From Acorus gramineus (Eukaryota > Streptophyta > Magnoliopsida > Acorales > Acoraceae): 64,000 nt of DNA. The stretch covers positions 2,942,484-3,006,483 of the forward strand of contig CM060847.1 of the NCBI GenBank assembly GCA_030737835.1. The letters run 5' to 3'. The position numbers and the translations under genes were made by a program. Position 1 is the stretch's first letter. Each line of letters opens with the position of its first letter. The notes under the pieces are model-generated. The model did no database searches. It saw only the letters and a list, made by a program, of their open reading frames with translations, and was not told the origin of the DNA. Shown here piece by piece: positions 24,417 through 36,800 of this stretch.

Positions 24417-25448
24417 CTATTGTGGGTTCGGGCCGAAGAGGTCATACGGCGCCCAGAGCGAGTCGAGCGGGCATGGCCGGTTCGAGTCGAGCCTGACCCA
24501 AGGCTTCCCACTCCCGCTCCAATGGAGGAGACTCACCGGACCCGGGTGAAGGTCCCTGCAACTCCCCCTCACGTTGTCCCCTCCCAAGCCGTGCTGGTTC
24601 CACCTATGGTCGATGGGCGCCACGTGTCCCGCGAACACCAGCAGGAACGGCGGGAGCGACCCCAGCTCGTAAATCCGACCGTCCGTCCTCTGCACCTCCA
24701 TCCACCGTTCGATCCTCCTGGTGTACCCGAACCGCCTCCACCTCGCGAGGTCCATCACCATGACCCCCGTATTGAAATAACAGGGCTTCCGACCAGCGAA
24801 GGTTGAGGCGAGCCTCGGATCGGACCAGAACCGGTCGGTGAAGTACTTGGTGAAGTTGGCGTGGCAGTACTCGGGCGCGCCGAGGGTGCGCAAGCCGAGG
24901 CTCGTGTTCCAGAGCTTGAACACGTCGTCCACCACGACGAGGTCCGAGTCCAGGTAGATGACGCGTCGGACGCAGGGTTCGAGGAGCTCGGCGAGGTAGT
25001 TGCGCGCGTAGTTGAGCGGCTGCTCGAGCGCCTGACGCACGGAGGGGGAGATGAGGCCCCTCACCACGGACGGGTCGAAGAGGTAGGACCGGAACCGGAG
25101 GTCCGGGAAGGTCGACCTCACCAGCGCCTCGAGATCCGTGTCCGAGACGAGGAAGTGGAAGAAGACGCTCTCCGGGCAGCGCGAGTGCTGGAGGACGGAG
25201 TGGACGGCGGCGATCGATCCGCGGAGGTAGGCGCCGTCCAGGGTGATCGCGATGTGGACGAGCGAGCGGCCGCAGACGCCGGCGCCGACTGCGGCGGCGG
25301 CGCAGTCGTCGGCATTGCGGAAGACGGGGGAGCGGCGGAAGGAGGAGCGGATGGCCTCGGCGGGAGGGAAGGAGGGGAGGGAGGGGGAGAGGACGACCAT
25401 GACCATGGCGGCGGAGAAGAGGCCGGAGATCTTGGCGATGAGGAGCAT
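24417..25448 (-). CDS. Galacturonosyltransferase-like protein (GATL, glycosyltransferase family 8)
   Basis: Intronless frame of 343 residues, ATG at 25448 and TAG at 24417-24419. GATLs are GT8 enzymes of the Golgi and secretory pathway with roles in pectin or xylan formation, and are usually 340-390 residues without introns. Seen here: an N-terminal hydrophobic segment (residues about 2-25), [17 protein letters not shown] at 68-84, [11 protein letters not shown] at 146-156, the metal-binding DSD of IYLDSDLVV at 167-169, [11 protein letters not shown] at 224-234, and the HWSGSGKPW motif (HxxGxxKPW type) at 309-317. All expected catalytic features are present and the enzyme looks intact. The frame is open another 70 codons upstream, but ATG 25448 gives the usual family N-terminus. 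Coding GC is very high, which opens long false frames on the plus strand. A donor-like CAG/GTAAAT just after the stop suggests a 3'-UTR intron. The GATL subgroup was not decided. Confidence 0.93.
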   Translation of the reverse strand: MLLIAKISGLFSAAMVMVVLSPSLPSFPPAEAIRSSFRRSPVFRNADDCAAAAVGAGVCGRSLVHIAITLDGAYLRGSIAAVHSVLQHSRCPESVFFHFLVSDTDLEALVRSTFPDLRFRSYLFDPSVVRGLISPSVRQALEQPLNYARNYLAELLEPCVRRVIYLDSDLVVVDDVFKLWNTSLGLRTLGAPEYCHANFTKYFTDRFWSDPRLASTFAGRKPCYFNTGVMVMDLARWRRFGYTRRIERWMEVQRTDGRIYELGSLPPFLLVFAGHVAPIDHRWNQHGLGGDNVRGSCRDLHPGPVSLLHWSGSGKPWVRLDSNRPCPLDSLWAPYDLFGPNPQ

Positions 25449-25676
25449 CCTGGACCGTCGGATGGAGCTCCTCCGCCCCCTCGACTTTCTCGCCTTGGAT
25501 TCGGTGACGAGGGAGAGGAGAGAGAAAGCTAGGGTTTCGCGGAGGTCCGCCAGTCTGTTTGATTTGCGGGAACGGACGGCCAGGATTGGTTCAAATTTCG
25601 GATCGCTTGGTGACGACGCGATCTTCAACGCTTGATAAACGCAAAGAATCCATAACAATGTGAATCAAAACAAAAT

Positions 25677-25713
25677 TAGAGAGAGAAAGAGAGGTTCTCT
25701 CTCTCTCTCTCTC
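25677..25713 (-). promoter_or_regulatory. GA/CT tract in the GATL 5' region
   Basis: GAGAGAAAGAGAG on the left is followed by a CT run, so the tract is itself an inverted purine/pyrimidine repeat that could fold. It lies about 230-265 bp upstream of the ATG. Confidence 0.4.
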
Positions 25714-27433
25714 CTTCAAAGAATATCTGTTCTTGATTTTGTTTTTATTTTTTTGGAGGAGAAGAAGAGGAGGTGTTAATGGATGAATAAGATATTAATT
25801 TGAATTTTTGGGGGGTTAAAATGTAATTAAGGGAAATGAAATCCACACCGTGAGAAGGCCCCAGCTGTGACATCTATGATTACCACATTGCCCTTGCCTT
25901 CGCTTCTGTCGTGGTTTTATTTGGGGGGGTATGATTGTCTTTTTATAACGCCCACACAGTTGTGCACGAATCACGATGCGGTTACGGATATGAGCGGGCG
26001 ATGTTACATGGAGATGACACGTGGACAACAGGGTGGGCATAGGATTCCGCCACGTAAGCAGCGTCGGTGATGGATTGGCGGACAGTCTCTGCGAGGGAGA
26101 CCGGATGATGCCTCGGGAATGGTGCGAGGGCCTCGAGATTCGGGCTCCGGTTGATGGACCGCTGTGGTGGATGAACGCCAGGCTGGACTTTTTTTTTGTG
26201 GTTTTTTTTTTTTTTTTGGTGAGGGGATCTATCGATCGGTCTGTCACGGGTATAGTTTTATGGCACGTGATGTATTAATTATTTTATATTATACATAACA
26301 AGATGATTATGAGATTGATTAGCATTTAAGCCCCGTTGCTATTCTTAATGGAATTTGATTTTATATGAGATTACTAAGAAAATATATAAAATTCAATGTT
26401 TGGTTAGTGATAATTTTGATGGTAATTATGCATCTCGCTGGAATTAAAATTCATCCACGTAGAAAAATAAGGTAGAATCAGATTCTCACCTTTTATGGTG
26501 GTAATCTCAAATTCTATCCGAAATCCTAATTAAATTACTAATGAAATTATTATGTATATTTCTTCTAAAATAAATAGTCTCTTCTTTCTTTCTTTTTTCC
26601 ACCACCCATATAATGTGTTTATATAGTAATTTTAATTTTTTAATTAAAAAATTCTGTTATAATTTTTATATATGATGTGAAAAATCTTAACTGTATATTA
26701 GATATTAATTTATGTTTTTTAATTGATTTTTTATTTTTGTAGATTGGTTTAGATATTATTATAATTGATATAATATGTGATGTGTGATGTGAGTTTAGAC
26801 CTAAAGAAATACCTCCGAATCCATAACTAAAAAAATTGGTTAGTTAGTTTTTAGGGGAGTTCATAATATTTAATTGATTTAGAAAAATTACTATTATTCT
26901 ATGTTTAATTACATAATTGGTTATTTTATTTATTTACATTCATTAAATATTTATAAAAAATTACAATTTTAATTATTATTGTTATATAGGTAAAGAAATC
27001 AATTTTGCAAGTATATATATAATAGTAATGATATTGTAGACATTTAAATTAAATTTCTTATCATTTTTTATGTATAAATCAAACACTTAAAAATGATTCT
27101 TTCGAGAAATCCACTAGCGAACAAAACAGTTTGATGGAATCAAGATTCCTAATAAAATAATTCATAATAAACTGACTCCTGATAAAATAATTTCACAAAA
27201 AAAAAATGACACCAATCAAATAGGACCTAAAATTATGGGCGAATGACTGTGTGTTTTGGTTGATTAGTCCGTTAAAGGGAAGTAATCCTTTTTTTTTTTT
27301 TTTAAGTAAGATACAGTGAATCTCTATTACAAAAAAAAAAAAAATTAAGATGGACAAAGTCCGAATAAGAGGGAGATGTAAAAAGAAAAAAGAAAAAAAA
27401 AAGGAAAATTAATCTTCGGTAAAGTGGGATGGG

Positions 27434-27467
<34 letters not shown>

Positions 27468-30142
27468 TGTGTATTTCAGGAGGTTATTTTTTTTCTATAA
27501 AATAAACTTATATATTCTAATATTTCATGACCTTTTAAGTGATGGAATCTAGAGTCAGCCATGAGACTAGATCACCAAGATAATTTACCTAGCCCCTCCA
27601 AAAAATTTTATCAATAGTATTTAAAAAAAAGAGATGATGAGATATGTCATTTTGTACAATTAAAAATAATGAATTAGTCTCTCTTAACACACTTTTAAAA
27701 CTCTCTCTCCCTTACTTCCCTTGAAACCTTTCTTTTTCCTACTATTTGTCTCCCATCCATATTTTTCTTAGTTGAATAATATAATGTTTAAACTCTCTTT
27801 ATTTTTGAAAAAATTTCATTCCATTAAATATTTATTGTTTTTGTTTTTTTATTAAGTGTGCATATGATAAAGTAAAAATTTTAATTTAAATAATTGTATA
27901 ATGTTATGTATGTATTTTATAATATTTTTATTTTAAAATAACATTATATATAATATTCAAACAATCTATAGTTTAAAAATATTTGGAACCGCTTTAAAAG
28001 TTCACCTAGCCCGGTCAAGAAATTAAATTCTTAGGGTCAGCCTGATGGGATATTACATAATATGAACACATAAGTTTCATGAAGGATCCAATTAAAAATT
28101 ATGATGTAGACAGTGCAAGATTGATTTTATCGGATTATATAGAACTTATTTCATCCAATTTAATTGAGAACTATTCAGATTCATATATTTATTGACGTAG
28201 CATTCTATTCCATTTATCTCAATATATATTCTATGATGAAAAACATAGCATCCTTCATTAATTATAATTAAACAAAGGTTCCTCTCCAAATCAAGATATT
28301 GAGATTAGACTTCACAATTGATTCATTTTTCAAGCACAACCACTTGTATATTAAAACCAAGTATGTTATGGCTGTAGTCCTACTCAAAACGAGTTGGTTG
28401 AATTGAGAAATGTAGCAAGTACTAAGTATTATTGTGAGCTAATCAACTAAGGAATCAATGACTCAACTAACATTAAGAACATTTCATAACTGGAGTGTTC
28501 ATGGAGGATAATATATTTAAAAATTCTTAATTAGTACTATTCTGAATTTCATATACCTTAAAGTTATATTAATCTTAAACTTCAAATTTTAAATATTTGT
28601 TGCACTCTTTCTAATTGGAAAAGAAAGCTAGAAACACTGAATTTCTAATTTCAAATTTTCAACTATCTTTATTTGGAGCATCAACTCTTATAAATACCTC
28701 AACTAGTGTAAATATGTAGACATATTAAATATCAAAAAATCCATTGCCCTTTTGAATGTGAAAATTATTATATATTATATTGGAAATATTTATTTAAGTG
28801 GATACATGTGTTAAATGTTGACATGCTTAAAATAGATCTACATCACACATATTTGAAAATATATTTTTAGCAAAAGAATCACTTTGGTTGAATGCTACAA
28901 AATCCTCACCCCTATTTGAGTAGCAATATTAGCGATTCCAAAATAGATAATTATTTAATGCAGATAATTTTATTAGTATAATAAATAATTTTCCATCTGA
29001 TTGTTTTTTTTTTGAGTTATTGTAATTGAAAAACATATTTGAAATGTGAACCCCTTAATTTAAAAGTGATATCATATGATTTGATACGTGAACTCCCTTT
29101 ATACCATTTAAATAGATTATGTGGAATGACATAATTCGAGGGATCTAAAAATATCATACATCAGCAAATAAATTCCTACATATTCTAGTATATCTATACT
29201 CACCTATTCTTTGCAAACGATCATATTTTTTGGGTTTATAAACCTATATTATTCCAACCTATTTCACATCTATTTATTTTACCCATACATAGGTTAGCTA
29301 GGTGATTGTATATAAAAATATAATGACATGTGCTATTTGAAGAATAATGAGAAGCTTATTTTTCTTATGGAAAATTTACTTTAGCATGGATCAATGAGTG
29401 CAACATAATCCTACGTCCTGAAATCACAAAATCTTTTTTTGCAACTTTTTTTTGTATTTTATTGGCTACTTTCCTTTTACACCACTTTCCAATCTCCAAA
29501 AATCCCATCTTTCTGTCCCTTTCATTCTTTTTCAGTAGTATTCCTTTGGTTGGTGACCTGTGAAATCACGCATGCAGAAAACCAGCAACCACCCCAAAAC
29601 ACATTAATTGTTTTTATAACATATTGTTACTGTCATTGGATAAAAAAGAAGCATGTTGTTACTGTCACTGTAAATACTATACCGAATGTGATGCTTGATA
29701 TATTTATATTTATATGAAATATAAAAAAATCTCACTATATATATTTATACAAAAAGTAAATTTACAACACTAATGATATATATAAAACTAAAATTATGAC
29801 TTAAAAAAGAATACGTGCAACACTGACCTAAAAAAATTATCTATAAAGAATTTTAAGGAATACACACAGACTTTTCTGGATGTGCGCATGTAGTCCCTTT
29901 CATTGAAGAGGGGATATATTTCTCATTTCTTTATATAAGCTGGTACATAAATTCTATTTTTTTTTATATGGAGGTGCATGATTCATCATAGAAGACATTA
30001 TGCTTACATATAAGAGAGTTGTTTTTGTTTTTTTGCATATACCGTACCATTGATAAAATTTGATTTTGTCTTGATAAAATTTGATTTTGTCAATATACAG
30101 ATGGAAAATCACTATTGTAGGGGGATATATAAAATCCACCTT
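25714..30142. other. GATL upstream region and AT-rich spacer
   Basis: About 25990-26270 is GC-richer and holds several ACGT cores (ACACGTGG near 26010, GCCACGTAAG near 26050, GGCACGTGATG near 26262), i.e. G-box/ABRE-like sites that may belong to the GATL promoter. About 26330-27240 looks like a non-autonomous element (GCTATTCTTAATGG to CAAATAGGACC), ends not resolved. A trinucleotide AAT/AATG microsatellite lies at about 27436-27470. The rest is AT-rich with no gene. Confidence 0.45.
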
Positions 30143-30900
30143 TGTCGAATAAGGCTTATTCAGTACACCAAAATAAATTGAGAATAAAGAAAAGTCACAC
30201 TAAGGACGGGTAAGTTCCACCTCAGCATAAAATAGTCATCTCGACAATAGGCGGTCACCTCGAACTAAGCATAGCTCCCACCTCATATCAAGCCTTTAGT
30301 GAACTACAGATGAATGCAAGCATCAGACCTCTTCAGGTCTGCTAAGGTGTTCGAAGTGTCGAATCATGTATTTGAGGATCGAGTGCGACTGGCGGAAGAA
30401 AAGATCAGTGCTACGTGTACTCAGAGATGTGCCAACTTGAGCCATCTCGTGCCAGTAGCTAGATCCAGGTCATCTAGTTGACTCGGTCAAAAAGAGAGAA
30501 TGTGATTTACGAATCACCTGATTATTGGGCCACACAGAAGATTACTCCACGTCAATTAAACGTTAGCCAAACGTGTTTGACACGCGACCTCTGTCTATAA
30601 ACAGGGGGTTCCCTCTCTCCAAAAGATACAGACATCTTATCCGCACATCTCACTTAAATTCAAATTCGTTTTCTCTCATTTGATTCTTTGAATCATATAC
30701 TGACTTGAATGTCAGAGTCATTGACTGACATCACACCGATGCGAGTTCAAAGACGAGAAGTAAAAAAACATCGTTGATCAATCAACCGTGGATCTCCACC
30801 AACACTTCTTCCCGAATCTACTTCCATCAAGACCAGATCAAGTATGAATCCAGCCCGAGGAGTGACTCGATTAATCTCCAAAACTATTACTAATAATACC
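30143..30900 (+). mobile_element. LTR-retrotransposon fragment or solo LTR (Ty3/gypsy-like)
   Basis: This block is compositionally unlike its AT-rich neighbours. It has LTR-like core-promoter structure: a CTATAAACAGGGG TATA region near 30596, followed by CCCTCTCTCC, then TGACTTGAATGTCAGAGTCA near 30702, a phrase order common in plant gypsy LTRs. No gag or pol coding sequence and no second LTR are present. Exact ends and target duplication were not found; the coordinates are approximate. Confidence 0.55.
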
Positions 30901-32744
30901 CTCAAAAAGGATAAATATGGTGCATTAATGCTTTTTCAAAGAGCATTTTTGTATATTTAAATATTTATAATATGTATGATATGATAAATACATTTCAAAA
31001 AGACATTCATTTATGTTTTTGTTTTTCTTTGTGAGGAACATTGATGATAATAGAGTTTCAAAAAAGACATAATATATAAAATTTTAAGAGATGTATATAG
31101 TAAAATAATGAAAATAAAAATCACAATGTCTACAAGGAGTTGTATATACTTAATTTTATCTTCTCAAGATTTCGTTCTTGAGATAATAGAGTTTCAAAAA
31201 AGACATAATATTTTTTTTCAAGGAAAAATATTACATTAAGTGCATTTTACAGTACCATTCATATTTTCATTTTTTTTTATGATGAACATTATCCAATGAG
31301 ATATGTGTTTTATAAAAGAAATAGGGTTTTATATTTTTAAGTCTCCATAAACTATATGATTTAGTAATCAATCACTTACTTCTTTATATTTCGGTTTAAG
31401 TTTCTATATTTAAAGGATATGTTTTTTATTAGTCCCTGGGAGGGACATATCCCTCAATTATTTGATTTTCTTTTTAGTCTCTAGGAGGGATTAAAAATGA
31501 ACATATCCTTTAAATCTGAGGACTTAAATCAAAATATGAAAAAGTGAAGGATCGATCACGAAATCATATAGTTTATGGGGATTTAAAAATAAAAAAACCT
31601 AAAAAATAAAGTATATATTATAATGAATTGAATGATATCATTTATAGAAATGCAAAAAATTCCCAATAATGTGTATATATATATCTCGTTACACAAGTAT
31701 AGAAAGCTAACGAGATATATAACACTGTATTTGAGACATTGAATGTAACAGAGCTCTTTGTTTATGTGGGGATGTGCAAGTTGCAAGGGTACTGTAGCCT
31801 CACTTCCTCTGTCAAGAGATTAAATACTGGTCTATCATGGAAGCTCACAATGATAAACTTGAAATCAAACAAAATTACATATAACATATAATATGAGAAT
31901 TTTATGTGGTTCAGCTTAAACCTATATTCTATATATAAGTAAAATCTGAAAGCATCCACATATCACCCGAGAAACACGAATTTTACATGGTTCAATCTAA
32001 TCTTACATAAAAAAGACAATATCTGAGAGCATCCACTATAACAAAGATAAAAATGAGATATAAATTTTACAACAGCTCGCGAAATTCTAGCAGTGTTTTC
32101 CCTCTCTAAATTACTCCTCTCAACTTCTTCATGAACCTCTACATAATTGTCATGCCATTAAATTACATAAAAAAATTCACTGGATAAATAAAATTAAATA
32201 TTAATTGAATAAATCAATATTACCCAAAAATATATAAATGTTAATTAATTATATATTAAATTATCATTTTTAAATATACATTAAATAAATATAATATTGG
32301 TCTTATTTTAAACGTTTTAACAATATATTTCCAACAATATCGATTTTATAATTGAATTTATGTAACAAAAATCATGTTGCTTTTAGAAAAACATTTAAAA
32401 GAAAAATTAAAGTCATTTCCCCATAGTTGGAGGATCCAAAATTTAGAAGTTGTGACAACAAATGAAATTCTCATTAATTTTTTTAGGAAAAAATGATAAA
32501 ATTTTGTATCCATTGTAAATCAATCAGGAGTAAACAATTGCAATAGAGGCAGTCACTCCTCTCCCTCAGAGTTTTACTTATTGTTTTATAGATTAATTAC
32601 ATCAATTCTTCATATTTGTCAATCAACCATATTTTGAGAATCTTTAAAGATTCATTTTAGAAATGGAACCATGTATAATCTTGTTTGTCAAGATTTAATT
32701 AAGGATGAGGTCTTTCATGCATGAAATAGGAAAGTTGTCAGTTC
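30901..32744. other. AT-rich spacer
   Basis: Contains the foldback element at 31323-31600. About 31880-32100 has two diverged copies of a motif with TTTTAYRTGGTTCA and CTGARAGCATCCAC, a pattern often near retroelement ends. From about 32575 it is similar to intron 4 of the response-regulator genes. Confidence 0.45.
31323..31600. repeat. Foldback MITE, about 278 bp, with long inverted arms
   Basis: The left arm reads GGGTTTTATATTTTTAAGTC, then CCATAAACTATATGATTTAG, then a stretch with TTTAAAGGATATGTT. The complement of the right arm repeats AGGTTTTTTTATTTTTAAAT, CCCATAAACTATATGATTTC and TTTAAAGGATATGTT in order. Arms exceed 110 bp around a short centre with AGTCCCTGGGAGGGA-like sequence. Transcripts would form a long hairpin. 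Confidence 0.75.
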
Positions 32745-33290
32745 TAGGGCTGGTAAACGAGCCGAGCAGCTCGGGCTCGGCTCGGTTAAAGCTCGCTCAG
32801 GCTCGTTCGATTAAACAAACGAGCCGAGCTTGAACAATTTTTAAAGCTCGGTTTGTAAACGAGCCGAGCCCGAGCCGAGCCCGAGCCTAGACGAGCTCGT
32901 TTACTTAACTAAAAAAAGGTTAACGAGCCGAGCCCGAGCCCGAACTTATATTACTTTCACATGTATAAGGTGTTGTGATTTATGAAATGTGACTTCTTAA
33001 ATGCTAAACAAGATTTTTTTTAGCTAAACGAGCTCGAGCCGAGCCTTGATTCGAGCTTCAGCTTGGCTTGTTTAACAAACGAGCCGAGCCGAGCTTTAAC
33101 CGAGCTTTTCACGAGCCCAGTGAGCCGAGCTTGAACACAAAATGAAGCTCGTTCCCGAGCCGAGCCGAGCCCGAGCCGAGCCTGATACTAAACGAGCCGA
33201 GCCTGAGCAGGTCAAAGCTCGGCTCGTTCGGCTCGTTTACCACCCCTAGTCAGTTCAATACACTCATCTGCCCATCAAAGAACATGGTTT
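32575..33290 (-). repeat. Copy of the response-regulator intron-4-like block, interrupted by a transposon
   Basis: 32590-32736 closely resembles 38785-38935 (shared TTTGTCAATCAACCATAT, TTCATTTTAGAAATG, ATCTTGTTTGTC). It more distantly resembles parts of intron 4 in both response-regulator genes (about 34525-34700 and 39670-39895), all in the same orientation. The 504-bp hAT-type element sits inside it. It may be a fossil of a lost tandem gene copy, or an unrelated small dispersed repeat. Confidence 0.45.
32745..33248. mobile_element. Intact-ended hAT-type non-autonomous element, 504 bp
   Basis: The left end is TAGGGCTGGTAAACGAGCCG and the complement of the right end is TAGGGGTGGTAAACGAGCCG, a near-perfect inverted repeat. 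It is flanked by the 8-bp direct repeat GTCAGTTC (32737-32744 and 33249-33256), the hAT target-duplication length. The interior is packed with GAGCCGAGC and its complement and has no coding frame. Confidence 0.9.
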
Positions 33291-33869
33291 CATATGTAAG
33301 TAAACATTTCTTTTGATATGACACTTTTTTAATAGTGCATGTGTTCGAGTGATGGATAGCATTAGTTCAATGTTTTGTAAGTAAAGTTATCACAACTATA
33401 AGAAAAGGAGAAATGAAAATTCCAATAAAATAATAGTTATGATCATATATTAAAACACCCAAATCTTATGTATTGACACAACTTCATAAAATCACAAACA
33501 TATTCATATAGAAGGTTAACCATTCTAAATATATATAGATAGTGATGTAATTAAGTTTCCCATGAAATAGAACTAGCACCACATTACTGTTGCAATGACA
33601 TTACAATATTCCATTTACAGGACAAAATGAACACTCTGAAATAAAAATGTTCACATGTGAATCAATCAAAGAAAATCTCTTTGTGCCACTCTGGTGGAGA
33701 CTCCTCTTCTTCCTACTGCATGCTGTATCAAAAAAAACAAACAAAAGAGTATGTGAGAAGAAGGTCCTAAATTATATTATAAAATGATAAAAAGCAACCA
33801 AACTAATATAGTTTTTCAAGGAGCACTAACCAGATTCAAATGTGAATTGTTACGTCATCAAAATCCAAA
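33291..33869. other. Spacer and 3' flank of response-regulator gene A
   Basis: Downstream of the stop, GAATCTG/GTTAGT on the minus strand (near 33830) and TTTGATACAG (near 33722) could bound a 3'-UTR intron. No separate gene was seen. Confidence 0.35.
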
Positions 33870-36800
33870 TCATGTAGATGATGAAATTGGAGGTTTTTTA
33901 TTCTCTTCTATCCTCCATTCCTCTCCATCCATGAATAATATAAAATCATTATCCTGATAAAGTACAGAATTCTGTTGGACAACATGATTGTCCTGATTGC
34001 ATACAGGACCCTGAGGGACATTATAACAATTGTTCACAGGACTCCATATAATATCATAATTATTCTGATTGCATACAAGATCTTGTGAGACAGTATTATT
34101 GTCTATAGGACTCTGTAGGATATCTAAATGATCTTGAGTAAGTGTAACAGCTTGCGAGGTGATGTGATTGTCCTCTGTAAGTACAAGATTGTTCTGAGGA
34201 CCCTGCATGGCAATATAACTGTTCTGAGGACCCTGTGGGGCAATATGATTGTCCTGAGTATGTTCAGATCCTTTTGAAGCACTATATTGTATCATCTGAT
34301 GAAATGAAGATCCCTGATGCAAATCATTTTGTACTACCATCATATTTGTAGCATCTGATGAAGTCGACCCCACTTTGCCTTGATTTTGAGTTTCTTGTTT
34401 GATCTTTTTCTGATTATTTCGATATTTCTGTTGCACATGATTGCTTTAATTAGTTCATGACAATAAATATAATTATGAACAATAAATGAAATTAGAGAGC
34501 ATTATAAGTAGATAGTGTATCTCATATTATTAGATTATGTCATTAATTTGTCAATTAACCATATATAATGAACCCTAAAAAATTCATTTTAGAAATAGAT
34601 CTATGTATAACATTATAACAGTATATGCCTAACAAATTTATCAAGAATGAGATATTTCATGTGTGAAACATGAATTCTGTAATTCCTGATGTGCTACATA
34701 TCCAAACCTAATCCATTGAATGCCCAATTTTTAAAAATTAATCGAAAGGTTGATTATAATCACACAATTTCGAGCTTATAAAATAAAAAAATGTGATTAT
34801 CAAAAACAAGATTGTGAGGGAAAGTGTTACAATTCTAGTACAAATAATATGAAATCTATGGATGCAAACTATGAAGACATTTTATATGCATGTTTTCCAA
34901 AAAAAAAAAAAAAAAAATTTTAAAAATTTACCTGCAAGTGACTTGAAACATGTTCTCGAGTCAGTTCTATATTCATGTCTTCAAGTATTTTCTTACCCAC
35001 TTCTGAATTCTTAATTGTCTCTTGGATTTTCTTAGCGCTTGCATCTGCATTTATATTTTTTTTTATAAATTCATCCAGTAAAATTTGTTAGAGTACTTAT
35101 ATACCTCATTAAAATAAAATATACTGTAATTAAAAACATGTGCAAAAATGCAAGAGAACTGTAAAAGAAAAACTCTTACTTTTGTCAAACTCCATTAATT
35201 GTTGAAGGGCCTTGACAAATTCTTGTTCGAGCTGGTCCGTCCAGATAAGCCTCCGTTTTGATTCACCTGACATGTTCAATAAGGTTCCCTTGTCGCTCTC
35301 ATCAGAGCTACCAACATTATTCGATGGCAAAACATTATCGATATCATCATCTGGCACTCGCTGCTCGATAATAGATGGTTCACTTTCATCTCTCTTTGAT
35401 TTCTCCCAACCATTCTTCGTTTTCATTCTTTTCCTCGCTGTGTGTTGCCATATATATTTCAAATTTTCTTTTGAAATTGGTTTTACTAGACAACCGCATG
35501 CGCCATTTTTCACGCATTTCATTACTGCTTTCGAATCGTCTGCGCATGTCACTGTCATTCATCATAAAATCCAAAATTAAAAGACAAAAAGTATTGAAAT
35601 TATAATTAGAGATTGGGCTGCGACTTGGGTTTGGTTGGACCTGATTTTTATATGGGTTGAGTTGGTCAATTTGAGTCGATTCATAAATCGGGTTCACAAT
35701 TCGATCCAATCCGAACCCGTAAACTAATAGTTAAAAAAAAAATCATGGTCATTCATTTTGTAACTCCTAATCTGGACTGTTCAAATTTTAGGTAAACCTA
35801 ACTAATCTTACAGGTTGGGTCGAGTTGGTTTATTTAATTTGTACATCATGTTTAAAAATCGGGTTAGGTCGGGTTAATTTATTTAATTGCGGGTTGAGTT
35901 CGGGTTAGTTCGGGTTGCGTTGGGATAAGGTTGAGTACTTTAGAATTCGGGTTGAATTTGAGTTTGGATCAACCTGAACCCAACCCGTTCGAGTTGCAGC
36001 ACTAATTAGAGATATATATTATTGCTTTCATGAATTGAGATTAATTGATTATACTTACTAATAATAGGTAGGCGCAATTGGTGCCTGATGAATTGGAGAC
36101 GCTTGAGATCATTATTGTTTTCCAGCGATTCAAAATCAATGATGATTAGGTCGAATGATGGATCTGATAACTTGTCCAATGCTTCGTCTACCCTTCTATA
36201 TGTTGTCACTGGAAACACAAATATGTATGATTTCTTGTTAAGGAAATAAAAACCAATCAAATATCAATATTACATGGAAAATGTTATGTACAGTCACTTT
36301 TTAAGTCTAATCAATTTTTTAATATATACATCATCTAATATGATTTATACTTTTATAAAAAATAAAACATATACTCCAATAAATTGTATGGACGCATTTA
36401 TAAGAAATGTAAAAAATTTCTAGAGAAACATATACCTCGTTAATATAAGTATATGTTCCGTTAATTTTCTATCAACGCATATAAAAGTAGAAAAAAAAAT
36501 TATGTGTAACAACACTCTTTAAAATAATGTTAGGGATAGTTCATAGGAATCTACACATATTTTAATTTTTTTTAAAATAATAAACATCATTTAATGAGAT
36601 ATGCATTTTTATCGTGATGTATTCATAACCAACCAAAAGACACTTTTTGTGTAAAAAAAAATCAAACACACATTCAACCATTGCATCCCAAAATCAATTG
36701 TTCACTTTTAAAATGTAAAAAGATCAGAGTTTGAAAAGTTAAAAAAATAATGAATTTCTGAACAGAGTTTGAAACGAATGATTATAAGAATCTTTATATT

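Noticed and set aside
24420-25635. Long plus-strand open frames opposite the GATL gene
   Set aside because: They are GC-bias shadows of the GATL coding strand; the peptides are low-complexity Glu/Gly/Arg strings with no domain, whereas the minus strand has the complete GT8 motif set.
26021-26278. Open frame beginning MDNRVGIGFRHV in the GATL upstream region
   Set aside because: It runs into a poly-Phe stretch from a T-run, lacks a recognisable domain, and the region looks like a promoter with ACGT cores.
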